Part shown: positions 1 through 10,570 of the stretch, one piece after another
Position numbering within the stretch: the first letter of the stretch is position 1
How the letters are laid out: the number at the start of each line of letters is the position of its first letter
DNA from: Micrasema longulum
Taxonomy: Eukaryota > Arthropoda > Insecta > Trichoptera > Brachycentridae
DNA length: 64,000 nt
Direction: 5' to 3'
NCBI GenBank assembly: GCA_022494885.1
Contig: JAGVSM010005050.1
Coordinates: 62,001 to 126,000 of the forward strand
Notes under the pieces: generated by a model
What the model was told of the DNA's origin: nothing
The model's database searches: none
What the model saw: the letters and a program-made list of their open reading frames with translations, nothing else
Position numbers and translations under genes: made by a program

Positions 1-26
1 ACAAGAGCGCAAATATTTTTTTCTTA
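1..26 (+). repeat. Tail of a tRNA-derived SINE (family C) cut by the window edge
   Basis: The first bases (agagcgcaaatat followed by T-rich DNA) match the 3' end of the SINE copy that ends near 14.1 kb (agagcgcaaatatat). The similarity is short, so the call is tentative. Confidence 0.3.
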
Positions 27-201
27 AATCTAAGGCCGACGTACATAACATGGAGATATTCTTAGAAATACTTCCCACATTATTCTGATGACAATACCAG
101 CTAACTAGACTAGGGAGAAAATGCAGCCTTTTAAAAATAAAATATAATTAGAAATTATGTAATTGATTTTTTTTTCTTTTGACACATATTTATTTAATTC
201 A

Positions 202-560
202 ATGAGGAACTTCAGTCATACAGGAAATTGGATACGGTAAATGTTTTCTTGCGCGCGGTAAAAATTGGAGCATTAAATTGTTCAGCAAAGTTTCATGAAA
301 ATGTACAAAAAAAAAATTTTAAAAAATTAATAAAAACGAAATACTTTGAACGAAGTCACTGGTTTATATAAATCAACCAATGATAAGACAGTTATGAAAG
401 ATTTCCGGTTTTCTTGCCGTCAATGGACCAATGGGTAGAACTGATCGAGAATAAGCTAAAGAGAACCTCTGACGTCACACGCTGAGTTATTTTAGAAACA
501 CAACACTTAAAAAAATCATACCGCTGATAAAACAATACATAAAAATTTAAAAAAATAAAA
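202..560 (-). mobile_element. MITE-a copy, truncated at one end
   Basis: It starts with the family terminal repeat (aatgaggaacttcag) and carries the shared interior in order: the 'aaattggata' word, the 'atgataagacag' word, a 'gacgtcac' site and an AT-rich end. The far terminus (actgaacttcctc) is missing. It lies in osa intron 1 and has no coding capacity. Confidence 0.65.
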
Positions 561-717
561 TTGTATTAGTTGTGCCTTATAACTGAATATTGCATGAAGT
601 GTTGCAATAATATTTACACGCTAACATACCATGAGGTGGACACTGAACGTTAAATATGAGGCTGTAATTCGAATCCATTTGATTTTTTTGAGTTATAAAT
701 AAGTTCTATACGGACAG

Positions 718-917
718 GCTTCGTGGCGCGGTTGGTTAGACGGCCAGCTGTAAAACTATCGTCGCGGGTTCGATTTCCGCCGGTTGCAAGAAAAAAATCT
801 AAGAAAGATTTTTTCTCAATTGGTCTGGGTAATTGTAATTTAGTTTTTTAAAAATAATTTACCTCATTTCCACCAGCCTTTAAAATAGAGGCTTAGCGGG
901 TTATTCCTTCAAAAAAA
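718..917 (+). mobile_element. tRNA-derived SINE, family A
   Basis: The head contains an A box (tggcgcggttgg) and a B box (ggttcgatttcc) at tRNA-like spacing. A T-rich body follows, ending in 'gaggcttagcgggttatt' plus an A run. The copy at 3602-3810 on the other strand shares head, body and end, which defines the family. It is a mobile relic rather than a working tRNA gene. Confidence 0.75.
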
Positions 918-1429
918 CTAAAATAAGCCAAACCATATTAATTACAAAAATGTTAACTATGAGTAGGGTGCAGATTTACAGTTTTCAAATATTTAAAACT
1001 TTCGGCTTTTTTAGCTTTTATAGAGTTTTGATTACCACCGCTTTAAAAACGATCACATATTTTATGAATTAGTCAGAAGAAATTGCCAAATGTTCGAGAA
1101 ACACGTTTGTAGATAAAGTAAAAAAATAAACATAAATGTGACACTAAAAAACAAATAAGGCCATCTCCACCGTTCGTTAAACTGAGTAAATATTTTTTTT
1201 TATTTGAGCGATTAATATAACCACCGAGTTCCCGTAGTGCTATTCTATAAACGTACTTCGATCAAAAAATACGATTTCCATAATGAGTTATAGTCACAAT
1301 TCGTTAAAATACTCGGAAATTGAATTTAAATTTTGGAGATGACCATGTTTGTTTTGCATAGTCTGGATTTGACCAGTTTTGAAATAAATCGAATTGGAGA
1401 TGGACTGTTTTGTTTTGCACTCTATCATC
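918..1429. other. AT-rich osa intron 1 DNA without recognised feature
   Basis: No reading frame, repeat relative or RNA gene was recognised here. Confidence 0.5.
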
Positions 1430-1690
1430 CATCATTTAAATTGACAAGCACACTTCTCTCGCCTGGTTTGCAATAAAAATAAATCTGTGTATCATCTGCA
1501 TGGCAGTGAGATCACAATCCACATTCTTTGATAATGATTAATCTAATCTTTAGTGTATAGGAGATAGAGGAGTGGTCCGAGTACTGACCCTTGAGTCACT
1601 CCTGTAGACACCCGAAAGTTGGGTGAACTTTTACCCTGGGACACAACTGCATATTCTCTTTCATTATATATGAACTGAACCACATATGTG
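1430..1690 (-). pseudogene. LINE reverse transcriptase fragment
   Basis: The minus strand reads through the reverse-transcriptase signature TGVTQGSVLGPLLYLLY and then, after a stop and a frame change, an ADD catalytic box (HADDTQIYF). Order and spacing match the finger/palm region of non-LTR retrotransposon reverse transcriptases (Jockey/CR1-like). Stops and frameshifts show it is dead. It lies in osa intron 1 and no adjoining full element is visible. Confidence 0.7.
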
Positions 1691-2099
1691 CCTGATCACG
1701 GATACCATAACCATAAACAACCGTAACAGTTGAACTTTTATACGTCATATGAATATATTCCTGAAGGAATAAACAATATTATTTTGAAGATTTTTTTCAT
1801 AATACGGTCAAAAAATTTCGAAATTCCTCTTTAAGAAATTTATGGCGTAGCTGAGATACTAAAAACGAGCATGTTTTTGTTGAGTGACGTTAGCGGGCGC
1901 TACTCAGGGGCGACTTAGTGGTGTTACGAAATTGAAAAGTGTAAATAGCCCCATAATTACAATATTACGTTTGTATTTGAAATACTCATTTGAATATGTT
2001 TATGTACTTATAGCTATTTTAAAAAAAATACTCTTATTATTTTAATTTGATATGAATTCGCTATCCGAGTTTCTAGATTATGGTTGTAACTCACTATAA

Positions 2100-2310
2100 T
2101 GACTTTAAAAAAGTATTCAATTTTATTTAATTTGAAGAATTGAAGAAACATGGGTGTTCAAACATAGGCAAAATTATGAATATTGTACAGTGTGTAAAGT
2201 AGTCACGTAAATCAGCCAATGACAGGCCATAAGCCCTGTAAATGTCTAAACTTCCACGATCCCTTCTCTAAAATGTTCACTATCTCTTGTTATTTGTTTA
2301 AATCCCTTGA
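2100..2310 (-). repeat. Repeat Y copy
   Basis: It shares ordered words with copies at 7.4, 45.0, 45.3, 45.7 and 49.5 kb: 'gtgtgtaaagt', 'tcagccaatgacaggc', 'cataagccctgtaaatg' and 'cttctctaaaatgttc'. There is no coding content. The family looks non-autonomous and dispersed. Confidence 0.6.
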
Positions 2311-2699
2311 TACATACCAAGTGGTTTAAATCTACAATGATTTGAACATATAAAAAAATAATGTGAATGATTATTTCACTGCATCATTGGACTAGGATAT
2401 GAGGCCCTTTATCTGGGTTTTGCGCATTAAATAATAGAGATAAGTTGTGAGGTGTTGTGTGACCAATTTAGTATCAGTATCCTATGCGTCATTTTATTTT
2501 ACAATATTTAAGTAAATGCTGAACAGGCTTTTATATTTTTCGTAATTATTGAAATATAAATATATATTTGAGCTGCAGTGATATAATATACAAATATGAA
2601 AATATACATGCAAATTGTAAAAAGATCACACAAAAAATCATTAATTAGGACTAATGAGAGGGAATAATATGCATTATTTAGTATAACAATTTGAATGTA

Positions 2700-2869
2700 A
2701 CATTTTACGCTATATACAAACAAACCGTCACGCCGTTTCCCCGTAGGGGCCGGCAGAGGATAGCACGCCACATTACTGTTTTTACATGCAGACCTCGCTT
2801 CTTCTACATTTATAGATACATCTTCGCATGCATGCACCACGATTATTCCGACTTTTGACATGTCCACTT
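2700..2869 (-). pseudogene. LINE ORF2 3' end, family L1x copy 1
   Basis: Minus-strand translation includes NVEEARSACK and a degenerate PLPAPTGKRRDG end. These correspond to the NVEEARSVCKD...YPYG end seen in copies at 34.9, 43.3, 57.4 and 61.8 kb. Only the last 50 or so codons survive. Upstream sequence up to 2869 still reads MDMSKVGI, as the copy at 43.3 kb does. Confidence 0.65.
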
Positions 2870-3601
2870 AGAAGTATTTGTTGGAAATGGCTGTGCCATG
2901 ACTTTCTCGGTCTTTTGCATCTATCAATATTCGTCACTTATTTAACATTTTAAATAAAGCGTATAATTTATTTACTTGTTAAATATATCACAGGTAGGTA
3001 CTCTGAATACATTTTAAACACAAATTTGACAGTATTTAATTTGTATGAATTACTTTATATTTGTTCTTTATTATATTTTGTGTGTTTTTAAATATTGTAT
3101 TCATTCATTAGGTTATCACAAAATGTTTTAATGAATAAAAAAGCAAAGGAGCTCGAAAAGCGGAGTAAGGGGAGATAATATTATTTGTTATGTATTGCCA
3201 GTTCCAGTAAAACAAACAACAATGAATTTGTACCCTTTTATGACATATACGTGGTATATTTTGGCGATTTAAGTCGTTAGATTGTCTGGAAAAATAGAAT
3301 TTCGACAGTCGGCTACAACGTGCTTACTATATAAATCAAATAATAATTAGTGTCAATAGTTATAAATAAATAACAAAAAGTAAAACAAAAAAATAATAAA
3401 TCACTTAATCAGTTTCGAGATCTCAGGATCCAGATCTTCACTTCTAAAAGTATACGCAATTAGTAATCAATTAAAGTTATTTCCTACACCGCAGGATTCG
3501 GTTCTCTTTTAACTCGTGGAAAATAAGTTAACTTGTAGACATAAATAAATATTCAGTTAGGTATTGAGTTTGACTGTAATCCAACATTACAATATATAAA
3601 T
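2870..3601. other. AT-rich osa intron 1 DNA without recognised feature
   Basis: I saw no coding exon, RNA gene or family repeat in this stretch. Confidence 0.45.
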
Positions 3602-3810
3602 TTTTTTTTTAAAGGAATAACCCGCTAGGCCTCTTTAGACTTGTCGGAATGTGGGAAATAGGATTTGGAAAGAAGTTATGAAAAATATACCACAACACCC
3701 AGACCCATTGAGAAAAAATATTTCTCAGATTTATTTCTTGCAACTGGCGGGAATCGAACCCGCGACGCTAGTTTCGCAGTTGGCTGTCTTACCAACTGCG
3801 CCACGGCGCC
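3602..3810 (-). mobile_element. tRNA-derived SINE, family A
   Basis: On the minus strand the head reads ggcgccgtggcgcagttgg (A box) and, about 50 bases later, gggttcgattcccgcc (B box). A lysine-codon-like A/T body follows, with the same 'gcctagcgggttattcct' end as the copy at 718. The intact internal promoter boxes make this the better preserved copy. Confidence 0.78.
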
Positions 3811-4308
3811 TGTCTAATTTTGAACCATTGTAACTTGTAAGTGTGTAATAAGATTCTACTCGTCCGTTTGATTTTTGAAGGGGCTAAATCTACATCCTAG
3901 ATTTTAGATCCTCGTGTAATTGATATTTTGAGTAAAAAACTTCGGAGACAAATGCACAAATACTATTTATAAGACAAACGAAATCATACACCTCACTGCG
4001 ACAGTGTCTTCATTACGAATCCAGGAAAATGTGGATGTGCAGTCGTTACAGGGTTACCCTCGGTGCATTCATCGGGATCTTATTTCCGAAGAAACCGTTG
4101 GATATGGATGGATATGCACCATCGACGTAGCTGGTGAAACGATAACTTTGGTATCGGTGTTAGATAAATAGAAGCGCGAGGAACATAAATAATAAAATTA
4201 TGAAATGGCGTAGTTGACCCGCGGAACTATTTTTGACAGTATAAAGTGCACGACGAAAAGCTACGTTGAAAACGGACAATCCGCTCGAGTGTCGGAGAAG
4301 GGACTCAC

Positions 4309-4785
4309 CGGCGAGGGGTTCCGGTAGGGCTGCGGGCTGTAGGGCTGCAGGGGGCGCGGCGGGTGCGGGCCCCAGGCCGGGTAGGGCGCGGGCTCGTAGC
4401 CGGCCGGGTGGCGCGGCGGCGGCGCGCCGCCCGCCTGCAGCAGCGAGTTCAGCGTGGGCGTGGGGCCCGAGGGCTGCGAGATGCTCTGGCCCGACAGGAA
4501 GTGCGGCGAGCGGGGCAGCTTGGCGGGGAAGGCGGCCCGCGGCCCGGGCCCGTGGTACGCGTCCCCCTCGGGGTAGCCACGGTACTGGTAGGGCGGCTCC
4601 TGCTCGCCCGCCATAGGGGACTTGGCCTTTGTGTTGGCGCCGCCGCCGTCCCCCGACATGGGCCGATTGACATTTTTGTCCGTTCCGTTCTGCAACGGAG
4701 TATTTCTAGAGTCAGCGTGTTGATCCGGCGGCACTCGATCACTGTTCGCGTCGTTTTGTTGAGTTTCGGCTTGCGTAGCAGCCAT
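4309..4785 (-). CDS. osa: Osa (ARID1/BAF250 chromatin-remodelling subunit), first coding exon
   Basis: Osa is the ARID-containing subunit that defines the BAP (SWI/SNF) remodelling complex and acts in the nucleus. This exon encodes the first 159 residues, from the ATG at 4785 to a phase-0 donor (GTGAGT at 4308-4303). Residues are low-complexity and rich in P, G, Q and A. The recognisable marks are GPTPTLNSLLQ (around residues 106-116) and the following RPLQPYSPQPYRNPSP, both typical of insect Osa N termini. The ARID domain and C-terminal BAF250 domain lie in later exons beyond the left edge. The exon is strongly GC-rich against an AT-rich background, consistent with a CpG-rich gene start. Frames on the opposite strand here are shadows of this composition. 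Confidence 0.85.
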
Positions 4786-5300
4786 GTTCGGCTCGAGGCG
4801 GCGGTTTCGCCGCCGACACCCGTCACGCGAACGAAACTAATATTTCTATGTTACGTCGTAATTATTTAATACTGAACGCGCGGAATACTGTAGATCTTCC
4901 ATCACTTTAACCGTATTTCGATCACTTCACAGACACTCTTATAGAACAGCGCGAGAGAAAACGATCACATTCCGACGGTCGACATTATTCACGTATCTCC
5001 ATTAGTGCGAAAGGAGGTTAGGGGAAAAGGTTACATATCGTTACGATTTAATAGAATATACACAAAAACACTCCGAAACGAGCACTCGACGGAACTATAG
5101 AATTGAAGTACCATTTTAGATTCATTTTTAAACTTGGCTTTTAGAAAGAACAAAAGTATAAAACGCAAAACGAGAGAAATCACTAAAGCCCGAACAATTT
5201 GATTCCGCCATTAAACAGCGAGTTGTTCCTGCGCTTCACTATGACTCGACACTAACTTCACGTCGGTTCATACTATTCAGTTGGCAGCGAACATGGCGGA
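4786..5300 (-). promoter_or_regulatory. Probable osa 5' leader and promoter
   Basis: Immediately upstream of the osa ATG the sequence stays CpG-containing (gccgccgcctcgagccg, cgacggtcgac) to about 5.3 kb and then returns to AT-rich DNA. No TATA box was recognised at a convincing position. The transcription start is not resolved; the assignment rests on position and composition. Confidence 0.4.
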
Positions 5301-7149
5301 TTATTTTCGAATATTTAACAAAATAACTTAATTTGTTGTTATTAAGTGCAATTCTTTTTATTTTATTCCCTTCACACGACGGGCTTTACCTTAAACTTCA
5401 ACTATCTTTACGTGTTTCATTACCGTTTTAATGATTTAATTTATGTTATGTAAATTTGTGTAGAATGTAATGGCGCGAAATTGATGAAACCTTCCGCTAA
5501 CATCTTTTTTAATGTAAATAATTTACTAACCAACTAAAATTATTGATAACATTTTCTTTAACGTGTTATATTTTTTTAACTGTTTTATTCAGGTTCATTA
5601 TACCCGTTTAATCCCCATCGCATACAAAAGGTAGAACAAAGCGGCTTGTTTTTCAACCACTTTCCGTTCTCTTTTTCGGCGGTGACGCTTGGTGTTGCCA
5701 GGTGTTGCTAGCTTTCAAAAATATAATTGTCAAAATATGTTTTTAAAAAGTACTTACTTGTACTTTTCATCCACATATTATTTACAAATATTATTAGGAT
5801 ATATTTATTAATTTAAAATAAACACGATTTACAAAACGATTCTGATTTTATGACGATGATCTGACATTGAATCATTGCATTTACTAAGACTTACACAATT
5901 CTTTCAGAATTTTTCTTCATATTTTATCATAGAAATCCTTAAAAAATTGTTAAATATCCCCATAAATTACAAGTACTATTATGCACCTATATCATTACAC
6001 TACTTTCAATAAATATATATTACTATCTCGTTATTCTCCCGTTTCTATTCTTTACAGGCACTTTAAGGGTAATCTCCTCAACAGAATCTTTCCCTTTTCC
6101 TGTTTTATCCTAATTTTTTCTTATTCTTTTCATCCCTCCTAATGCTTTCGGAACGAAATCATTATTATTTAATTTAACTCTCTCGTATGATATTCTTTAA
6201 ATATTATTATAAACCCATACATATTTTTATTATTTTTTTAATCTGTTCATTAGTATGTATAGAAAAAGTATTATATAATTGCGAAAAATGATTTTTTAAT
6301 ATGAATTGTTTATAAATTTACTGTTGTTTTTCCAAATAAATACATAAAACGATAATAATTGTTAGTGTGTAACGAAACTTAGCAAATATTTAAGTTAGTT
6401 CGATGATGTCCTAACAAAACAAAACACTTCACATTTTACACTTTTGTACATTTAAAAAATAAAAGTAGAATTAAATCCAATAAAAGTATCTTATTTTGGA
6501 TACCTTACCAAGTTTTATTGAAAAATTAATAAATAATATAAATTTGGACACAAATGATCTTAATTTGACTTTGACAATAGTCCTTTATTTCATATTATAT
6601 TATCCTCCTCTAACAAGTGAAAAAATAAGCTGTAGGGCAAATGTGAATACGGTTATTATTATGGATTACTTAAATATCGTTGTTTTTAGAATATAATATA
6701 TAATATCTCAAAGGTTCTTGTAAGCGGTGGGCGGTTGTTGCTGTTCACAATATTCATTGAATAGGGGCACTACTATGTAACATAATAAAGTACTTAAATA
6801 CCCTCACTTACTTACTGTTTTCCAGGGCCATACTGGGAAACTTCAGAGGAACATTTTTTATTATGTACTTACTTTTCAAAATATCTCAATAATTTTTTTG
6901 GAAAATAGTTTTTTTTTTAAATAAAATATTTCAGCGTGATTGGTTGGGTAGTGCAATACCCTACAAGCTGTATAACCATTACAAAGTACAGAAAAATCAG
7001 AAATAAAACAGATTAGGAAAAACATAATTTATATGATAAATAAAACAGATGTAAACAATATAAAAATAAAAAATATTTGAGGGAAAACCAACAAGGATTT
7101 TAAGTATTACAACAGAATAGAAGAAAATTTTAAAGTAGTTCATTGCAAT
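5301..7149. other. Intergenic DNA without recognised genes
   Basis: AT-rich, with short chance frames only. A GC-richer patch at 5640-5720 could be regulatory but shows no definite site. Confidence 0.4.
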
Positions 7150-7580
7150 TTGGACAAACTCAAAAAAAGGATTTAAAGAATAAATCTTAAAACAAAAGAA
7201 AGAAAAAAAAGCGTGGATATATGAAAAAATAATTGAAGAGTTAGTAAAATAGGTAACTTAACTAGGTTGACAATATTTTGAGTTTGTCCAAATTTTTGTA
7301 GACAAGGACTGGATTCGACTCCCTGGGGAGCTGTTTATATCAACATATTACAACAGAGATGAAGAATATTTAAGAGAAGGTAATATTTAAGTCTAGGCCT
7401 CTACGGGGCTTATGACCTGTCAATGGCTGGTTTAAGTGGCCACTTTACACACTGTGTAACATTCACCATTCTGCCCATATTTGAATATCTTTATTCCTTC
7501 AATTCTTTCATCTGTTGATGTTTGCCAAGTAAAAGAGCTGAAACCTTTATTTAACCTCACCCGCATAAATAAAGGTTAAT
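7150..7580 (+). repeat. Repeat Y copy with inverted end motif
   Basis: It contains the family core (agtctaggcctctacgggg, cttatgacctgtca, ctggtttaagtggccac, ttcaccattctgcc). An end motif is present in both orientations: 'tttggacaaactcaaa' at about 7153 and 'ttttgagtttgtccaaat' at about 7274. The same motif borders the copies at 45.1-45.5 kb, so it is probably a terminal inverted repeat. Confidence 0.6.
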
Positions 7581-7713
7581 TTACATCGGATATGGTGGTG
7601 TTTGCATCCCCTTTAACTCTGCATGCAATTTATGTCTTTATTCGTAAATACTATCCATACTTCGGTGACGGTAAAGGTGTATTTTAGTATTTGCATGTTG
7701 GTGTAGTGAGTGT

Positions 7714-7790
7714 CCTGACGAAGAGACGGGTACGTCTCCAAACCGGTAGCCATAAAAAGTCGGTAAGTGGTTTAATACTTATATTTACCA
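7714..7790 (+). ncRNA. Hammerhead-ribozyme-like motif of a Penelope-like element
   Basis: The core reads CTGACGA (7715-7721), a stem-loop agagacg-ggta-cgtctc, then CAAAC and the self-complementary ACCGGT (7742-7747) followed by A, giving a GTA cleavage triplet. The order is that of a hammerhead with a short palindromic stem III, known from Penelope-like elements. Here the invariant GAAA is CAAA, so this copy is probably inactive. The downstream 'aagtggtttaata' word is shared with the motif copies at 10.0 kb and, less exactly, 52.7 kb. Confidence 0.5.
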
Positions 7791-8004
7791 ACATTAATTA
7801 AAATGTTTGACCACAAAGTTAATGCTTTGAACATAAATAATTAAATTTTCATTTCAAAAATAAGTTTTTTTTTCAAGTTTCTCATGAGCATTGTTTCTCC
7901 GAAGTTTTACGGTCTGGCCCAGAAACATTGTGTACTGAAGGTGTATTACATAAGAGAAAAATATAAATGTTTCCTTCTACGATCATCTAATCCAATAGAT
8001 GATA

Positions 8005-8232
8005 TTAGTCATCATCGTTCCCTTTTCCATACCCAGTGTTGCATTGGTAAATCAAATGCAGCATATTATAATCATCTGTTACATAAAGGTAAGGTGATCA
8101 GTATACATTTCAGGTGCCAGTCCAGTAACAATGAAATATTACTCTTTATACAACCTTTAAAATAAATCTTTCACATTCACTTTGCCAGGAATCGAACCCA
8201 GGACCTCGAATTTTTACCTGAGATCAGCCATC
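8005..8232 (-). mobile_element. Degenerate tRNA-derived SINE, family B
   Basis: It has the family B layout on the minus strand: a B-box word (gggttcgattcctgg as reverse complement), then 'aatatttcat', 'ctggactggcacctg', 'gatcaccttacc' and 'aaagggaacgatgatg'. It is more diverged than the copies at 54.5 and 58.2 kb. Confidence 0.6.
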
Positions 8233-8311
8233 AAGTCGAAAACACTGATATTATTTCTATAGAAATTAGTAAAGCTATCACCCAAAAACTTTCCATACTA
8301 AATAATCAATT

Positions 8312-8699
8312 GAATGGGTAACTAAGCCCTATATAAGAAATTGGATACAAAAAATGTTTTCATATGACAGGTAAAAATTAGAGCTCTAAATTATATGGTA
8401 GTTTCTTGAAAATGTTTGAAAAAAATTAACTACTTTGAACAACGTCACTTGTTCATATGAATCAACCAATGATAAAAGAGTTGTGGAAGATTTCCGGTTT
8501 ACTTACCGTCAATGGACTAATCTTGCAGAACTGACTGAGAAGAAGCGGAAGAGAACTTGAGACGTCACACGTGGAGTAATTGCAGAAATACAAAACTTGA
8601 AAAAATCATCGGGCTGATAATACAATACATAAAAATATTTATTTTGGTTCAGTTTAACAGTCTATTAACAAATTAAAAAAACCACTGAACTTCCTCATT
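8312..8699 (-). mobile_element. MITE-a copy
   Basis: The right terminus (cactgaacttcctcatt) and the neighbouring 'agtctattaacaaat' word are intact. The left terminus is decayed. The interior follows the family order, including 'aaattggata', 'gaatcaaccaatgata', 'gatttccggttt', 'gacgtcacac' and 'gcgtataatac'-like ends. No protein is encoded. Confidence 0.7.
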
Positions 8700-8997
8700 G
8701 AATTTCCGAGTCGTTTTCTAAAGATATTCCTATCATGATTAATATTATCTTTAGTGACTGACCAAAGTTTCAGTTTCGGTTTCGGTTTTGCCTTTAAAAT
8801 TATTTTGGGCGCGGTTTTGGTTTCGTCCAATAATTGGCGCAAACTTCGGGTCAGCCGATACCTGCGGTCGGGATGTGTCAGATTAAATTTGGCTATACTT
8901 GGGTGCATTTTATGGCTCACGACTTAGCCGCGTGACCCTAGTTTGTATCGGCTTTCAAGATCTTTCATACTCATATTATTGTAATTCCTGTGTTGTA

Positions 8998-9440
8998 TAA
9001 TTTTTTTAAATTTATTCATTCATACATATTACAAAAAATACAATAATAACGTATCCCAAACTCTATGAGGCCAAGGGCCCTGTGTTGAGTTGGGATACAA
9101 CATAATAGAAAGTGGAAGTACGTACATAATTGAATAATAGCAAAAATGAAAATGAAATATTATTACATAAACATACAAATATTTTAAAGGGTATCTGGAC
9201 ATCACGCTTAATAGTATATAAATCTATGCAATATCTCGCAGCAGTCTCCTGCAATGATCTCTTCCCTTAGCCAAAATTCAGACTTGTACACTCCTCCTGA
9301 AAATGGCTTTCGTTTTGGAGAACTTAATATGTTCATCCGGGACATTGAACACTCTTGGGGCCACAAAAGACGAATTTCTCTGAGAAAACGTCATACGTGT
9401 TTTTGGAATCAAATAATTCAAATTAGAGGAAAATTGTATG
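8998..9440 (-). pseudogene. LINE 3' end with untranslated tail
   Basis: The minus strand encodes SSFVAPRVFNVPDE and then KTKAIFRRSV, a remnant of the C-terminal segment common to non-LTR reverse transcriptases (xFxVxAPRxxNxLP followed by a KxxL segment). The tail reads 'cccaactcaacacaggg' and ends in an AATAAA-like AT run near 9000. Related tails occur at 17.9 and 26.3 kb. It is frameshifted and truncated. Confidence 0.6.
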
Positions 9441-9502
9441 AGCATTCTGCTGGGATCTACGTTAACACATTAAAGTTCCTATGGCGTACATTGAAGAACT
9501 GT

Positions 9503-9553
9503 TGAATGATCAATATTGTTATTAAAATTTTTAATAACAATATTGATCATTCA
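9503..9553. repeat. Perfect 51-base palindrome
   Basis: Two 25-base arms (starting tgaatgatcaat, ending attgatcattca) are exact reverse complements around a single T. Such perfect symmetry in decayed DNA suggests a recent inverted duplication or a selected hairpin. Confidence 0.85.
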
Positions 9554-9939
9554 GACATTTCTTCTGGAAATGTCTGCACACAAAGCGGTTTTTGTAGAAT
9601 GATGCAATTATAAAGAAGTATCTCATGATTAATTTTTGACTTCAAAATATTGAAATAAAAACATTATGCCCTATCTGCATCATTGAAACAATTTGATAGA
9701 GTTTAATATCCATGCATTTAATAACAGCATTTGCAATATTCTCGCCACGTATTGGAACTTTCAGTGGCAATAATCCAGCAATAGATCTTCTTCAGAACAA
9801 GTAGTCTTCTTTAGAAATAAATCAAATGAAGGTGAAACTTGCGCTGTGTGAGCTGCGGTCAAGTGGCTAAAGAGCCGCAGTTTGCCGACCTCTGTCTTAG
9901 ACTATTTTATAATATAAATGCTAACCCAAGTGATTTTAA

Positions 9940-10025
9940 GTAAGTCCCCATCGGGACTCATCATCATGAGGTAGTAACTTTGAAACCGGTCAGCATAAAA
10001 CTAAAAATGAAAGTGGTTTATACAA
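9940..10025 (+). repeat. Penelope-like terminal motif, degenerate hammerhead half
   Basis: The 3' half of the motif is intact: GAAACCGGTC (9982 onward), then an A-rich stretch and 'agtggttta'. The CTGATGA half is not recognisable (ctcatcatcatgagg instead). It is related to the motifs at 7.7, 35.2 and 52.7 kb. Confidence 0.4.
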
Positions 10026-10308
10026 GTTTATAAACAAAGTGTAAAATGTCAGATTACCACAAACTGAAAAATGTTTTTGATAATAAAAAAAACAAATATA
10101 TTTTTTAGTCTTAACTACTTTCACGATTGTTGATTGAGTGATTAAATTTAATACGTCAAGGTAACCACTATGTACAATGATCAAATTGAGTTTTTTGTCT
10201 GTCATGTAAGTACATAACTGTATTAATCAATTGAAGTTATTAAATATTATCATTCCACTAGGATGGTGCATTGGTTTTCAATTTGCAGCGTATCAGCGGA
10301 CATTTGTG

Positions 10309-10570
10309 ATATCCTCGGTGATACTGCAATACCACATAACCTGTTTTTTTAAAGAAAACGTTTTACCGAAATAAATGCATTAGAGAGACCAAGAGCCGAT
10401 ATTTTAAAATTATTTCCACTTTTTATCTAAATAATGATAGTTTTTTAGATACTCCAGTGGTATTTTTGGTTGATTAAAATTGCAAATACTATATTTGCAG
10501 AACGATTTTTAGGTTCCTATCAAAAAATTCAATTGATAGTTACGCGGTTTTGCAGTATCACCGACGATAT
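10309..10570. mobile_element. Short inverted-repeat element (MITE, 262 bases)
   Basis: About 30-base terminal inverted repeats: left atatcctcggtgatactg at 10309, and the right end at 10570, whose reverse complement begins atatcgtcggtgatactg. The interior is AT-rich and non-coding. No second copy was seen in the window. Confidence 0.7.

Noticed and set aside
3743..3810. A tRNA gene on the minus strand
   Set aside because: A and B boxes are clear, but a SINE body and A-rich end follow, and a second copy with the same body lies at 718, so it is a SINE head.
4266..4869. Open frames on the plus strand and in a second minus frame over osa exon 1
   Set aside because: They exist because the exon is GC-rich and stop-poor; no splice sites or homology support them, while the phase-0 Osa frame has both.
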